59,805 nt of DNA from Sphingobacteriaceae bacterium (GTDB taxonomy: Bacteria > Bacteroidota > Bacteroidia > Sphingobacteriales > Sphingobacteriaceae): positions 1 to 59,805 of the forward strand of contig JAHEGO010000004.1 in assembly GCA_024645045.1 (NCBI GenBank), written 5' to 3'. This document shows positions 33,773-46,925 of this stretch, in pieces. The number at the start of each line of letters is the position of its first letter. The stretch's first letter is position 1. The notes beneath the pieces are model-generated. The model was not told the origin of the DNA and did no database searches. It worked only from the letters and a program-made list of their open reading frames with translations. The position numbers and the translations under genes were made by a program.

Positions 33773-35192
33773 AAATCAAATAATTATAATATCAATGTTG
33801 TTTAGTCTAGTTTATAGTAGTTGCAAAATTCCTGCAACTACTGTAAACATAAATTCAAAAACATTGCCAAGTACATATGCAGTAGTTGGAGACTCAGTAA
33901 ATAGTGCGAAAATAAAATGGACAGATTTTTTCGCAGATAAATATTTGTCAAGTTTAATTGATACGGCAATAAAAAATAATTTAGAAGCATTAATTGTTGC
34001 GCAAGAAATACAAATTGCGAAAAATGATTTAAGGCTTAGGAAAGGCATGCTTTTTCCAAAAGTAAATATTGCGGGTGGAGCTGGTGTAGATAAAGTCGCT
34101 AGATATACTTCAACCGGAGCTGGAGATGCTTCTACAGAGATGACGCCAGGCCATATTGTTCCTGAAGTGCTACCAGATTTTAACGTTGGATTTCATGCAA
34201 GTTGGGAAGCAGATGTTTGGGGTAAACTTAGAAATGCAAAACGAGCTGCATATGCTAGGTATTTATCCAGTGTTGAAGGTAGAAATTTTGTCATTACAAA
34301 TTTAGTTGCAGAAGTTGCAAATGCCTATTATGAATTGCTTTCTTTAGACAATCAGTTGGCAATTATAAATGCAAATATACAGCTGCAAGAAAATTGTTTG
34401 CAAATTGTGAGAATACAAAAAGAAGCATCAATTGTAACCGATTTGGCAGTAAAGCAATTCGAGGCACAATTGTATAAATCTAAAAGCTTTGCGTTTGAAA
34501 CGCAGCAAAAAATTTCAATAACTGAAAATGAAATTAATTTTTTGCTTGGAAGATTGCCGCAACATATTAACAGGGATTCTATTGGCATTACAGAACTTTC
34601 TTTGCCTAATGTTAGTTTAGGATTACCTGCACAATTATTAAATAATAGGCCTGATATTAAACAAGCAGAGTACGATTTAATAGCTGCTAAATGTGATGTA
34701 AAAGTAGCTAGAATGGAATTTTATCCTTCACTTGGAATAGGTGCGGCTATTGGTTTTCAAGCATTTAAGAAATCATATCTTTTTACAACTCCAGAATCTT
34801 TAGCGTATTCGTTATTAGGAGATTTAACAGCTCCCGCAATTAATAGATCGGCTATTAAAGCTGAATTTAAAAATGCAAATGCAAGGCAAGTTCAAATGAT
34901 GTATCAATACCAAAAAGTAACTTTGAATGCATTTGTTGAAGTATCAAACGAACTTTCAAATCTTAAAAATCTTTCAGAGTCAACTCAATTAAAGGCAAAA
35001 GAAGTTTCAACGCTTAATGAATCTATAATGGTAGCGAATGATTTATTTAAAGCTGCCAGAGCAAATTATTTAGAAGTATTAATGACACAGAGAGAAGCAT
35101 TGTCTGCTAAGTTAGAATTAGTAGAATTGAAGAAGCAACAATTTTCCGCTATCACTAATATGTATAGGGCTTTGGGAGGTGGTTGGAATTAG
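33762..35192 (+). CDS. Outer-membrane efflux channel lipoprotein (NodT/OprM-like)
   Basis: A 476-residue outer-membrane factor. The signal peptide ends in a lipobox (LVYSSCKIPA, Cys20), and the body shows the two helical repeats, including WKLRNAKRAAYARYLSSVEG-like segment WGKLRNAKRAAYARYL and LLNNRPDIKQAEYDLIAAKCDVKVA. It is the exit channel of the RND pump encoded just upstream (11-bp overlap). The 62 bp after it contain only T-rich sequence. Confidence 0.92.
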   Translation: MKNKNQIIIISMLFSLVYSSCKIPATTVNINSKTLPSTYAVVGDSVNSAKIKWTDFFADKYLSSLIDTAIKNNLEALIVAQEIQIAKNDLRLRKGMLFPKVNIAGGAGVDKVARYTSTGAGDASTEMTPGHIVPEVLPDFNVGFHASWEADVWGKLRNAKRAAYARYLSSVEGRNFVITNLVAEVANAYYELLSLDNQLAIINANIQLQENCLQIVRIQKEASIVTDLAVKQFEAQLYKSKSFAFETQQKISITENEINFLLGRLPQHINRDSIGITELSLPNVSLGLPAQLLNNRPDIKQAEYDLIAAKCDVKVARMEFYPSLGIGAAIGFQAFKKSYLFTTPESLAYSLLGDLTAPAINRSAIKAEFKNANARQVQMMYQYQKVTLNAFVEVSNELSNLKNLSESTQLKAKEVSTLNESIMVANDLFKAARANYLEVLMTQREALSAKLELVELKKQQFSAITNMYRALGGGWN

Positions 35193-35254
35193 TAAAAAAT
35201 CAAGTTTTTGTTTTTTTTATTTTTTCATTAAATTTGATAAGTTAATGACCACAA

Positions 35255-36361
35255 ATGAAAAAAATCAGATTTATTTTAATTGCTTTTTTTATTACTTCTT
35301 TTGCTTTTGCGCAACTCCCTACTATAGGATTAAAAGCGCATTTTAAGTTTAATTATAATTTAATAGACTCTAGTGGAAATAATGTTTTAATAACAAATGC
35401 GCCAGGCACTACTCATGGCGGTGATCGTGCAAATAAAGTGAATAGCAGTTTATATTTCACCGGCACGAATTCTTATGCTACAATAAATAATTTATTTGAT
35501 TACAAGCAGAAGACAGTTAGTTTATGGTTAAGGCCATCAACAAATACCAACACGCAAATGTTAGTGGTTGCAGATAGATCTTCGCTGGTAAATGGTTTGT
35601 TTTACCTTTCGCTAATTGAAAATACAACTGGTCAAATGCGATTTGCGACAGGGAATGTTTCAGACACTATACAATTAGGCTCTGATGTATGGAATCATTT
35701 GGTTGTTACATTGGACACTATGAAGTATAAAATTTATGTAAATGGTGCATTGAAAAAGTCCGGTGTAAAAACGGCAAATATTACATCTGCAAGTGGAATC
35801 AACGGAACTGTTTTAGGCTCTGATAGGATTGCATCGGGAAGCTTTTATAGAGGGAATATGGACGATTTTAGGGTTTATAATAGGGTATTAAATAATTCTG
35901 AAATTTCGCAATTAGCTGCTGAAAATGGGGTGCCATTTGATACAACAATTGTGACTTCTTATGATACCATTCGTACCAATATTATTGACACCACATATTC
36001 TATTATATACGATACAGTAATTACAAATATTATAGATACAAATTTTGTTTCTGTTGCAGATACTTTATTTATTAAAGCACAAATTTCTAATATTGTTAAT
36101 CCAATTTTTGCAGATATTAAAGTGTATCCAAATCCAACAAGTAGCGATATTTTTGTTGAAGTTAATGATTTAGCTTTGTTGCAAGGTTCAACTTTTAAAT
36201 TAATTGCGATGAACGGCGCTACTGTTTATAACGGTAATTTCACTCAATTAAAATCTACTATTTCATTGAGTAGCTTAATGGGTTATGGGACTTATCAGTT
36301 ACTTATTCTGAATGCCCAGCAGCAAGTAGTATCAAATAAAAAAATAGTATTAGTCAAATAA
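35255..36361 (+). CDS. T9SS-secreted LamG/concanavalin-like domain protein
   Basis: A 368-residue protein: signal peptide (to about residue 19), a LamG-like jelly-roll domain (about 25-215; LKAHFKFNYNLIDSSGNN at the start and YRGNMDDFRVYNRVLNNSEI at the end), a short linker, and a sorting domain beginning IKVYPNPTSSD. The linker (about 225-270) is built from imperfect DT-Y-DTI repeats (SYDTIRTNIIDTTYSIIYDT), a low-complexity spacer seen in some Bacteroidota surface proteins. A carbohydrate- or surface-binding role is likely; no catalytic residues are visible. Confidence 0.85.
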   Translation: MKKIRFILIAFFITSFAFAQLPTIGLKAHFKFNYNLIDSSGNNVLITNAPGTTHGGDRANKVNSSLYFTGTNSYATINNLFDYKQKTVSLWLRPSTNTNTQMLVVADRSSLVNGLFYLSLIENTTGQMRFATGNVSDTIQLGSDVWNHLVVTLDTMKYKIYVNGALKKSGVKTANITSASGINGTVLGSDRIASGSFYRGNMDDFRVYNRVLNNSEISQLAAENGVPFDTTIVTSYDTIRTNIIDTTYSIIYDTVITNIIDTNFVSVADTLFIKAQISNIVNPIFADIKVYPNPTSSDIFVEVNDLALLQGSTFKLIAMNGATVYNGNFTQLKSTISLSSLMGYGTYQLLILNAQQQVVSNKKIVLVK

Positions 36362-36375
36362 AATAGTTGTATAAT

Positions 36376-36410
36376 AAAAAACCCCGCAAGCACAACTTGC
36401 GGGGTTTTTT
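36376..36410. terminator. Bidirectional rho-independent terminator
   Basis: A 15-bp perfect stem (A-run + CCCCGCAAG / CTTGCGGGG + T-run) around loop CACAA, between two convergent genes. A/T runs on both sides let it work in both directions. Confidence 0.92.
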
Positions 36411-36426
36411 ATTGAGTATTAATTAG

Positions 36427-37839
36427 CTATTTGATCAGCAATTTAGCAGTAACTCGTTCATTGATTACAGTAACTTCAATGAAATACATGCCTGGTTCAA
36501 TATTTGTTAAATCAAGCTTTAGTGTATGCTCGCCTTGCATTAATTCTTCATTCCATTTTGAAATCAATCGACCGTCTATCGAATATATTTTAACATTTGC
36601 AACCGCTGCTGACTTGCTGTTCAGCGTCATGTAGCTGATTCCTTTTGTGGGATTTGGGAATAGGTTTTTAATGTTTATATTTTTTGAATTATCTAAACCT
36701 AAAATTTTCATTCCACCATTAATAATTTCTACACGCTTACAAACTGTATCGCTACAATTTTGAGCGAAATCGTAAATTGTTAGGCATACATCAAAAACTC
36801 CTGTGCCATTAAATATATGTGTTGTGAATTGATTTGATGCGTATGTACCATCTCCGAAATCCCAAAAGTAACTCGAAGTTGGACTTTGGTATAAACTAGA
36901 AAAATACACAACATTTGCGCCCAATGTTACAGAATCTGGAATCATGAATAATTTATATTCAGCATTACAATTAGGTGTCACTCCTGAACCTACATAAACA
37001 ACATCACAAAAAGTAGTAAAGCAATTTTTAATAATATCAAAGTAGCCTAAGCATACATTATAAATTCCAGGTTGTGCGTAAATATGTGTGGTATAATTAC
37101 TACCGGTATATACTAGCCCATCGCCAAAGTCCCATGTGATAATACTTCCAGGCGCATTTAAAGTTTGTCCTGTGAAATATAACATATTCGCATTCGTACT
37201 ATCTTGGTAGTAGCTATAAGTTGCATAGCATTGAATAATTGCATTGCTTACTAATACAGAATCGCAATAAGTATATGTGCATGCACCTAATGAATCGGAA
37301 GTGGTTAGGCAAACAGTGTAAGAACCGGGGTTTGTATATACGTGGTCTACATAGGAACCCGTGCCTGAAGTCCCATCGCCAAATGTCCATAGGTAATTAG
37401 CAGCAGCGCTTACTTTGGTAGCTTTAAATTTAGCCATTAATCCAATACCAGGTATAGAATCAACGGATGCTGCAAAAGAATTTAGGCATACATTTACACA
37501 TTCTATATTTACAATTAAGTTGTAAAAACCTGGAAGGAATACGCCATAAACTTCTTGGGTAGCACCATAGCAATCGCTTGCTTTAACAATTACATATCCG
37601 TTGAAATTTGCAGCTGATAGGGTTGTGTTAAATGAATAGTACCCAAGATTATCAGTAAGGGTAGTGTCGCGCCCAATTATCGGGCTTAAAGAGTCTATTG
37701 AATGATAAGTAATGGTAACCTGTTGGTTAGTAACAGGAATTGCTTGATTCATGAAATTACCACTCACCGTTAATGTTTGCTGCCCTTTAGCTATCCAAGA
37801 GGAAGCCACGAAAAGCATTAGAAATAAAACTTTCTTCAT
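36427..37839 (-). CDS. T9SS-secreted PKD-repeat protein
   Basis: A 470-residue protein: signal peptide ending WIAKGQ, an N-terminal beta domain (about 20-120), then three PKD domains, each with the WxFGDG core (YLWTFGDGTSG, ITWDFGDGLVY, YFWDFGDGTYA) and a Cys pair in the C-terminal strand region (e.g. VCLTTSDSLGACTYTYC). A type A sorting domain starts at LFPNPTKG. PKD modules usually mediate binding or serve as spacers. ATG 37839 is chosen over 37863 because it starts the signal peptide. It is flanked by terminators on both sides, so it is a single-gene unit. Confidence 0.85.
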   Translation of the reverse strand: MKKVLFLMLFVASSWIAKGQQTLTVSGNFMNQAIPVTNQQVTITYHSIDSLSPIIGRDTTLTDNLGYYSFNTTLSAANFNGYVIVKASDCYGATQEVYGVFLPGFYNLIVNIECVNVCLNSFAASVDSIPGIGLMAKFKATKVSAAANYLWTFGDGTSGTGSYVDHVYTNPGSYTVCLTTSDSLGACTYTYCDSVLVSNAIIQCYATYSYYQDSTNANMLYFTGQTLNAPGSIITWDFGDGLVYTGSNYTTHIYAQPGIYNVCLGYFDIIKNCFTTFCDVVYVGSGVTPNCNAEYKLFMIPDSVTLGANVVYFSSLYQSPTSSYFWDFGDGTYASNQFTTHIFNGTGVFDVCLTIYDFAQNCSDTVCKRVEIINGGMKILGLDNSKNINIKNLFPNPTKGISYMTLNSKSAAVANVKIYSIDGRLISKWNEELMQGEHTLKLDLTNIEPGMYFIEVTVINERVTAKLLIK

Positions 37840-37904
37840 AGTTTGATGATTTTTGTTTTTCATCCATTAAACAATTGGAATATATTTTAGTTTTGGAAAA
37901 AATA

Positions 37905-37936
37905 AAAAGCCCCGAAAAAATCATTTCGGGGCTTTT
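37905..37936 (-). terminator. Terminator of katG
   Basis: A 13-bp perfect stem (AAAAGCCCCGAAA / TTTCGGGGCTTTT) with a 6-base loop, 44 bp past the katG stop and upstream of the PKD gene on the same strand. Confidence 0.9.
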
Positions 37937-37979
37937 AATTCAAGACTTAATAAAACCTCTATTTTAAAGGCGTGTTAAA

Positions 37980-41321
<3,342 letters not shown>

Positions 41322-41405
41322 TCCTACATTTGAAAGTATTGAAATTTCTGAAGAATTAGTACATTTAGATGTCTTTGGCTTTAAATTTTGAAGCAATATT
41401 TAAAA

Positions 41406-44400
41406 ATGAAAATTAACAAGGCATTATTTCTGGCTATTTATTTAATCATGAATATCTTTCTTAACAAGAGAGATGCGCATGCTTCGGTAACTATTGCACC
41501 AAGTTCATTATCACTTTGTCAGAATACCAGTGGCTTTTTTAGTGTTATCAATTCACAACCCGCAAGTTCAAATTATATTTGGCAAGATTCTACCACTTCA
41601 GGTTGGGTGAATATTACGAACAATACTTTTATTCAAGCAAACAGCGACACGCTTTATTTAAAAAATATCTCTACTGCATATAGTAATAAAAAATTTAGGT
41701 GTATAGTTGATTCCGCTGGAATGGGTTTGAAAAAAGACACAAGTGCGGCGGTTGTTCTAATTGTTTTTCCTGTTATGCCACATGGTTTATTAAATGGATC
41801 ACAAACGATATGCTATAACACAGCACCAGATACCATTCGCGCACTTAATTATCCAGTAAACGGATTGGGTTGGTATACATATCAATGGCAGATTTCAACA
41901 GATAGTCTTACCTGGACAAATATTTCTGGACAAACAACTGTAAAATTAAAATTAAATAAATTAACGCAAGATCAATTTATCAGAATACTAGCAACTACAA
42001 TTACAGGTTGCAAAAACGATACAAGCGATGTTATAAAATTAAATGTACTTGGTGTTTTAGTAAAGCCAATTATTAATGCTAGTCAAAGTATATGTTATAA
42101 TAGTATTGCAGATACAATTCGAGTGCAATCTTTAGCACAAGGTGGTGGAAATGTCTTTACTTACCAGTGGCAAAAATCGCTAAATGGCAGCACTTGGTCC
42201 GATGTGGTTGCTGCTACAGGTTTAAAGTATGCCCCTGGAATTTTACTATCCACAACTTATTTTCGCTTGAAAGCAATAGGAACAAAGGGTTGTGGTATAC
42301 TTATATCTGATTCAATTAAAGTAACTGTTTTCGGTGTTTTTAACCCTGGTGAGCTTAATGGGAATCAAACCATATGTTACAATACAATTCCAAATGCGAT
42401 TCAGTTTTTTACATTGCCAACTGGAGCGGGAACAAATTATACTTATCAATGGCAAGTTTCTACCGATTCCGTTAATTTTGTTGATTTTGCAAATTCAAAT
42501 GTTTTTTCATTTCAACCGAATAATTTAGCACAAACATTTTATTATCGTGTCCATGTGATTCCAAATACATCATGTGCTAACGGTTATACCAATATCATTC
42601 GTATAAAAGTTTATCCTTTATTTATTGGAGCCAGCATCAGCAAAAGTCAAATCATTTGCTACAATACATCTCCAGATACTATACGTATGTCAACCGTTCC
42701 TGTTGGCGGTAGTGGTGTTTACACATACCAGTGGCAACAATCTACAGACAGTATTAATTGGATCAATATCAATGGTCAAAATACCGCAAAATTAAAATTG
42801 CCTAATTTATTCCAAACAACTTACATCCGTTTATTTAATCAATGTAATGTTGGTTGTGGCATGCAAATTAGCAACGCAATCAAGATTAAAGTTTTCAGTT
42901 CGGTTTATACTAAACCAAGAATTACCCAAACGCAAAGTATTTGTTATAATACTATTCCAGATACATTAAGACTTCAAGCATATGCATCTGGTGCGGACAA
43001 CAAGTTTGTTTACCAATGGCAAAGTTCTATCAATGGTACTACTTGGATAGACGTAGCTGGTGCAACAGGATTATCTTATAAACCCGGTGTTTTAAAACAA
43101 TCTACATTTTATAGAATCAACGCCATTGCTACATTTGGCTGTAGGTCTATTGCTTCAGACTCCATTAAAATAACCGTTTATGATCAACTAGCAGCTGGGC
43201 AATTAAATAATAATCAGTCTATTTGTTATAATGGTTTTCCTGCCAGATTGCAATTTGCAATACCTCCATCTGGTGGCGGTGATGTATATGCATATCAATG
43301 GCAAATTTCCAGCGACTCTATTAATTATGTAAATATTAATGGAGCGCTTTTCGATAATTATCAACCTGGAAAATTAATACAAACTAATTTTTATCGGGTA
43401 AAAATAACTTCCATTAATGGTTGTGGAGAAGTCATCAGTGCAGCATTAAAGATTAAAGTATATCCAGTTTATAAAGGAGCTGAAATAAATGCTTCACAAA
43501 ATATTTGTTATAATTTAAGACCTAATAATTTAACACTTCGAACAGTACCTAGTGGAGGAGATGGCTATTATTTTTATCAATGGCAAATTGGGAAGTATGG
43601 CATTTGGTCAAATATAGATTCTGCAACAAAAGAAGTTTACATGCCTGAGCAAGTTAAAATGGAAACTTATTATCGCTTAATTAATTACGCAGGTTCAGGT
43701 TGCGGAAGAGATACTTCTAATGTTGTAAAAATAAGCGTATTGCCTTTGCCTGATACCACTCAAATTCTTGGAGTGACTACTGTATGCAGAAACCAACAAG
43801 AGGTAAGGTATGGTATGGCTCAAAGCAATTCTAATTATACTTATTTCTGGAGTACAAGTGGTGGTAAAATTGTCTCAAATCCAAGTGATCATGTTGTATA
43901 TATTAATTGGGGTTTGAGAGATGGTATAGATACCTTACGGTTAACTCAAATTAATAAATTGACTGGATGTTTGAATATAATAAAATTGCCCGTAAGAATC
44001 AAGTTTGGTCAAGCACCAACAAAATCTAAAATTCTTAGAAAAGAAAATTCTAATATTTTATTTTGTAGCGATTCTACTTTTGGTGTCGTATACCAATGGG
44101 GCTTCCTTACTAAAAGTAATAATATAGAAACAGACATTCCAAATGCTAATTTACGTTATGTAATGTTGCCGCATAATTTTGATACTACCTTATATGAATA
44201 TTATTTAAAAACCAGTTTAGGTGATTGCGAAACAAAAAGTTATTATAACAAAGCTAGTTTAACTGGAGTAGAGCTTACTAAATTTAATGGATTAGCGTTG
44301 TATCCTAATCCAACAACAGGCTTGTTAAATATTAGAAGTAATAGCGATGAAATTGAGACCATTAAGGTTTACGATCAACAGCTGCGCTTGTTAAGTATAA

Positions 44401-44525
44401 GAAATGCAATAGCTGCAAATAGTTATCAATTATCATTGGATTATTCTCCTGGCGTTTATTTTGTTGAGGTCAAGAATAAGCAATTGAGCAGTTTTTGGGC
44501 AAAAGTAATTTTAACGGGTAATTAG
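41406..44525 (+). CDS. T9SS-secreted protein of tandem Ig-like repeats
   Basis: A 1039-residue exported protein. After a signal peptide (to about residue 27) come eight Ig-like units, seven of them clear: about 94 residues each, with an N-terminal SICYN motif, a YQWQ core near position 31 and a second Cys near position 74. Units 2-4 are duplicated as units 5-7 (see repeat entries). A PKD-like region and a sorting domain (LALYPNPTTG) follow. It probably forms an extended surface rod or adhesin. The ATG at 41406 is chosen over an upstream TTG (41388) because it begins the signal peptide. It is followed after 5 bp by the outer-membrane-like gene and begins a packed run to 48453. Confidence 0.82.
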   Translation: MKINKALFLAIYLIMNIFLNKRDAHASVTIAPSSLSLCQNTSGFFSVINSQPASSNYIWQDSTTSGWVNITNNTFIQANSDTLYLKNISTAYSNKKFRCIVDSAGMGLKKDTSAAVVLIVFPVMPHGLLNGSQTICYNTAPDTIRALNYPVNGLGWYTYQWQISTDSLTWTNISGQTTVKLKLNKLTQDQFIRILATTITGCKNDTSDVIKLNVLGVLVKPIINASQSICYNSIADTIRVQSLAQGGGNVFTYQWQKSLNGSTWSDVVAATGLKYAPGILLSTTYFRLKAIGTKGCGILISDSIKVTVFGVFNPGELNGNQTICYNTIPNAIQFFTLPTGAGTNYTYQWQVSTDSVNFVDFANSNVFSFQPNNLAQTFYYRVHVIPNTSCANGYTNIIRIKVYPLFIGASISKSQIICYNTSPDTIRMSTVPVGGSGVYTYQWQQSTDSINWININGQNTAKLKLPNLFQTTYIRLFNQCNVGCGMQISNAIKIKVFSSVYTKPRITQTQSICYNTIPDTLRLQAYASGADNKFVYQWQSSINGTTWIDVAGATGLSYKPGVLKQSTFYRINAIATFGCRSIASDSIKITVYDQLAAGQLNNNQSICYNGFPARLQFAIPPSGGGDVYAYQWQISSDSINYVNINGALFDNYQPGKLIQTNFYRVKITSINGCGEVISAALKIKVYPVYKGAEINASQNICYNLRPNNLTLRTVPSGGDGYYFYQWQIGKYGIWSNIDSATKEVYMPEQVKMETYYRLINYAGSGCGRDTSNVVKISVLPLPDTTQILGVTTVCRNQQEVRYGMAQSNSNYTYFWSTSGGKIVSNPSDHVVYINWGLRDGIDTLRLTQINKLTGCLNIIKLPVRIKFGQAPTKSKILRKENSNILFCSDSTFGVVYQWGFLTKSNNIETDIPNANLRYVMLPHNFDTTLYEYYLKTSLGDCETKSYYNKASLTGVELTKFNGLALYPNPTTGLLNIRSNSDEIETIKVYDQQLRLLSIRNAIAANSYQLSLDYSPGVYFVEVKNKQLSSFWAKVILTGN
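41790..42635 (+). repeat. Higher-order repeat, first copy (Ig-like units 2-4)
   Basis: Three 94-codon units (846 bp). Unit 2 pairs with unit 5 (STDSLTW / STDSINW, KLKL), unit 3 with unit 6 (SLNGSTWSDV / SINGTTWIDV, ATGL), unit 4 with unit 7 (the SFQP / NYQP segment). Pairing at a distance of three units shows that a three-domain block was duplicated. Confidence 0.75.
42636..43484 (+). repeat. Higher-order repeat, second copy (Ig-like units 5-7)
   Basis: 283 codons (95+94+94) corresponding unit by unit to the block at 41790-42635. The protein similarity is moderate and the DNA has diverged, so the duplication is not recent. A further single unit (8) follows from 43485. Confidence 0.75.
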
Positions 44526-44530
44526 CATTT

Positions 44531-46108
44531 ATGAGAAAGTTTAAATCAATCTGCCTGTTATTTATTTTAAATCTGTTTTTGTATCAATTAGCAATTGCGC
44601 AAACCAATAGTGAATTGAAATTGAAAGCCATGCGATTCATTGATTATTATTCGGCTATAAATATCATTGAAGATAATGATGGTTTTAGGGCGTGTTTTAA
44701 AAACAGTCAAGTAACTATGCCCAATTTTATTATTCAACAAAACGCATATCAAGAAACCTTAACTCTTGACGAATATGTTTTCAAATACAATAATTTTGTT
44801 TATACAAAAGGTAATGCACCAACATTGCTGTCAGCTGTTCCTTTTGCTATTCGAATAGACACAGTCGATGCACAGAATTTAAGTTTTTCAATTGACGTTC
44901 AATTATACATAAGCGCTTTTAACAGCGATAAGCTAAAACTTACAGATACACTTGATATAAATTTTTCTTTAGATTATTTAATACAATCAGATGTTTTTAA
45001 AATATCTTCTATAACTCAAAATGTTGCAAGAGGAAAGTATTTAATTGTGAAAGCAATTCGAAAAAGGAATATATTCGATGGTTTTAAAAATCCTTCAGAT
45101 ACCTCTATCAATCAATTGTCACATTATGATTTATTGATTAATGGTAATATTTATAAAACAGATAGTAACGGAGCTGTTTATTTACGAGACATTCATTTGG
45201 CGAAAAAGCAAAGCATCAATATCAATACAGCAAATTTCGCAGACTTTGGAGGTCAGCGTTTTAGGTCAAATAGACTCAGAAGAATTTATTCAAAGCCTAA
45301 ACTGAACAACACTCAAGCTATTTTCTTTAGGAAACCAATATTTTTCTTAGAAAGTTATTTTGGGTTTAATTATTTTGTAGGTAGCAATGCTATTCAAAGT
45401 GCAAATTCAAGCATTGAAAATATTAATTTAAAAATAAATACAAAAGGGTTTGGTTTGGGTTTATTCCTATTTAATAAGAAAAAATGGGACATGACCTTAT
45501 CGGCGGGTTACGCAAATTATGCAATCGAAAATGCGAGTTATTTAAAAGAAGACATTAAGGTGGTTAATGCAATAGATCCAGATGGATCAAATTATGTTCG
45601 AATAAATACAATTTCAGAAATCAATGAATTTCAGCATTTAAGTTTCAACGCCATTGCTAGTAAATGGACTGTTGGCTTTAAGTTTAACAATAAAACAAAA
45701 TTAAACTTTAGTGTAAAAGCTGCGAAGAAAACCAGTGGTAATTTAGCTAGAGAAACAACTGCAAATGCACAATATAGTGGTTTCTATAAAGATTATTTTA
45801 ATGTTACAATAAGCGAAAATGGAGTATACGATTTTGGTAAGTTTCAATTAGAAGACACATCAAATTTAAGCCTCAATCAAGCTATTTCTTTCTATGGAAT
45901 TGGCATAGGCGTAGAGCAAAATGTAACTAAAAAAATAGCAGTAAATGTTGGATTAGAATGGTTGAAATCTAAAAGTGATTTGTTGATGCCTGAAAATAGA
46001 TTATTGAGCATTAGAAACGATCAATTGCAAAGTTTATTAACGATCAATGAAATTAGACATTATATTGCCTTTACAACTTTTCAAATTTCTTTAAAATATA
46101 AACTTTAA
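44531..46108 (+). CDS. Exported, probable outer-membrane protein of unknown function
   Basis: A 525-residue protein with a signal peptide (to about residue 23, AIAQ). The N-terminal ~230 residues include a small repeated-beta region (HYDLLINGNIYKTDSNGAVYLRDI). The C-terminal ~250 residues alternate aromatic and polar residues in strand-like fashion and end IAFTTFQISLKYKL, consistent with a beta-barrel. No family recognised. It lies 5 bp after the Ig-repeat gene and 3 bp before the next, so it may anchor or assist that secreted protein; this is inference from context. Confidence 0.65.
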   Translation: MRKFKSICLLFILNLFLYQLAIAQTNSELKLKAMRFIDYYSAINIIEDNDGFRACFKNSQVTMPNFIIQQNAYQETLTLDEYVFKYNNFVYTKGNAPTLLSAVPFAIRIDTVDAQNLSFSIDVQLYISAFNSDKLKLTDTLDINFSLDYLIQSDVFKISSITQNVARGKYLIVKAIRKRNIFDGFKNPSDTSINQLSHYDLLINGNIYKTDSNGAVYLRDIHLAKKQSININTANFADFGGQRFRSNRLRRIYSKPKLNNTQAIFFRKPIFFLESYFGFNYFVGSNAIQSANSSIENINLKINTKGFGLGLFLFNKKKWDMTLSAGYANYAIENASYLKEDIKVVNAIDPDGSNYVRINTISEINEFQHLSFNAIASKWTVGFKFNNKTKLNFSVKAAKKTSGNLARETTANAQYSGFYKDYFNVTISENGVYDFGKFQLEDTSNLSLNQAISFYGIGIGVEQNVTKKIAVNVGLEWLKSKSDLLMPENRLLSIRNDQLQSLLTINEIRHYIAFTTFQISLKYKL

Positions 46109-46111
46109 GTA

Positions 46112-46654
46112 ATGGGCAAAAAAGTTATATTATTTTTTACAATATTTTTTTGTTTAGCAAATTTGACAGTGAAATCGCAGACTGCAATTTATTATTTGGA
46201 TCAATCCAATTTATCAGATAGCATTTCGATTAAAAATTATTTCAATGAAATAGGAAGCAGGATTAAGCAAGATGCACATTTGTTTACTAGTTTGACAAAT
46301 AGACCTCAGTATTGTCAGGGCGCAGGCATTGACAGGTGTTTAGCGAGTCAACTTACTTTAAATAACTCAAATTCTTTCGGTGCAGACTCTTTTGCTTTGA
46401 ATTTAATGGTAAAAAAAGTAAATGAACTTATTAATCCAATCAACAATATTGATTTTTATTTTTTCCTGAATGCAGCGTCATTGAAAGACAATCGACTCAA
46501 TCAATTTATCAATCAATTGTTATTGGCTACGGATTTGTATGCAAACCCAAATACAACAGTTTATTTTTTATTAAAAGATCAAAAGCTTCAACAACAATTA
46601 ACTTTTTTAAAGACTAATAAAAACCACAAACAGTACCAGGTTAAATTTTATTGA
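46112..46654 (+). CDS. Exported protein of unknown function
   Basis: A 180-residue protein with a signal peptide ending VKSQ. The mature part contains two Cys (QYCQGAGIDRCLAS), possibly a disulfide loop, and is otherwise rich in Asn, Leu and Phe. No domain recognised. Spaced 3 bp after the outer-membrane-like gene and 1 bp before the small membrane protein, inside the same transcription unit. Confidence 0.6.
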   Translation: MGKKVILFFTIFFCLANLTVKSQTAIYYLDQSNLSDSISIKNYFNEIGSRIKQDAHLFTSLTNRPQYCQGAGIDRCLASQLTLNNSNSFGADSFALNLMVKKVNELINPINNIDFYFFLNAASLKDNRLNQFINQLLLATDLYANPNTTVYFLLKDQKLQQQLTFLKTNKNHKQYQVKFY

Positions 46655-46655
46655 A

Positions 46656-46916
46656 ATGTTAAAGGTATTAGTTAAAACCATCTTATATTTTGAGGCATTA
46701 TTGTTGTTGCCTTTTATAGCTAGTTTTCTTACTAAAGAGATTAATTGGTCGCTATTGGATTACATCATGATGGCATTACTTTTGGCTTTTTTTGCAACTG
46801 CAATTGTTTTCATTAAAAGTAAATTTGAAAATTTACTTGCAAGAAAAATTGCTATCATTATTATATTTTTAGTCTTTTTATTAATTTGGGCTGAATTGGC
46901 AGTCGGAATATTTTAA
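46656..46916 (+). CDS. Small three-helix membrane protein
   Basis: An 86-residue, very hydrophobic protein with three predicted membrane helices (about residues 5-25, 33-53, 64-84). No family recognised. Its start lies 1 bp after the preceding stop and its end 9 bp before the SRPBCC gene, so it is part of the operon. Confidence 0.6.
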   Translation: MLKVLVKTILYFEALLLLPFIASFLTKEINWSLLDYIMMALLLAFFATAIVFIKSKFENLLARKIAIIIIFLVFLLIWAELAVGIF

Positions 46917-46925
46917 CATATACAT

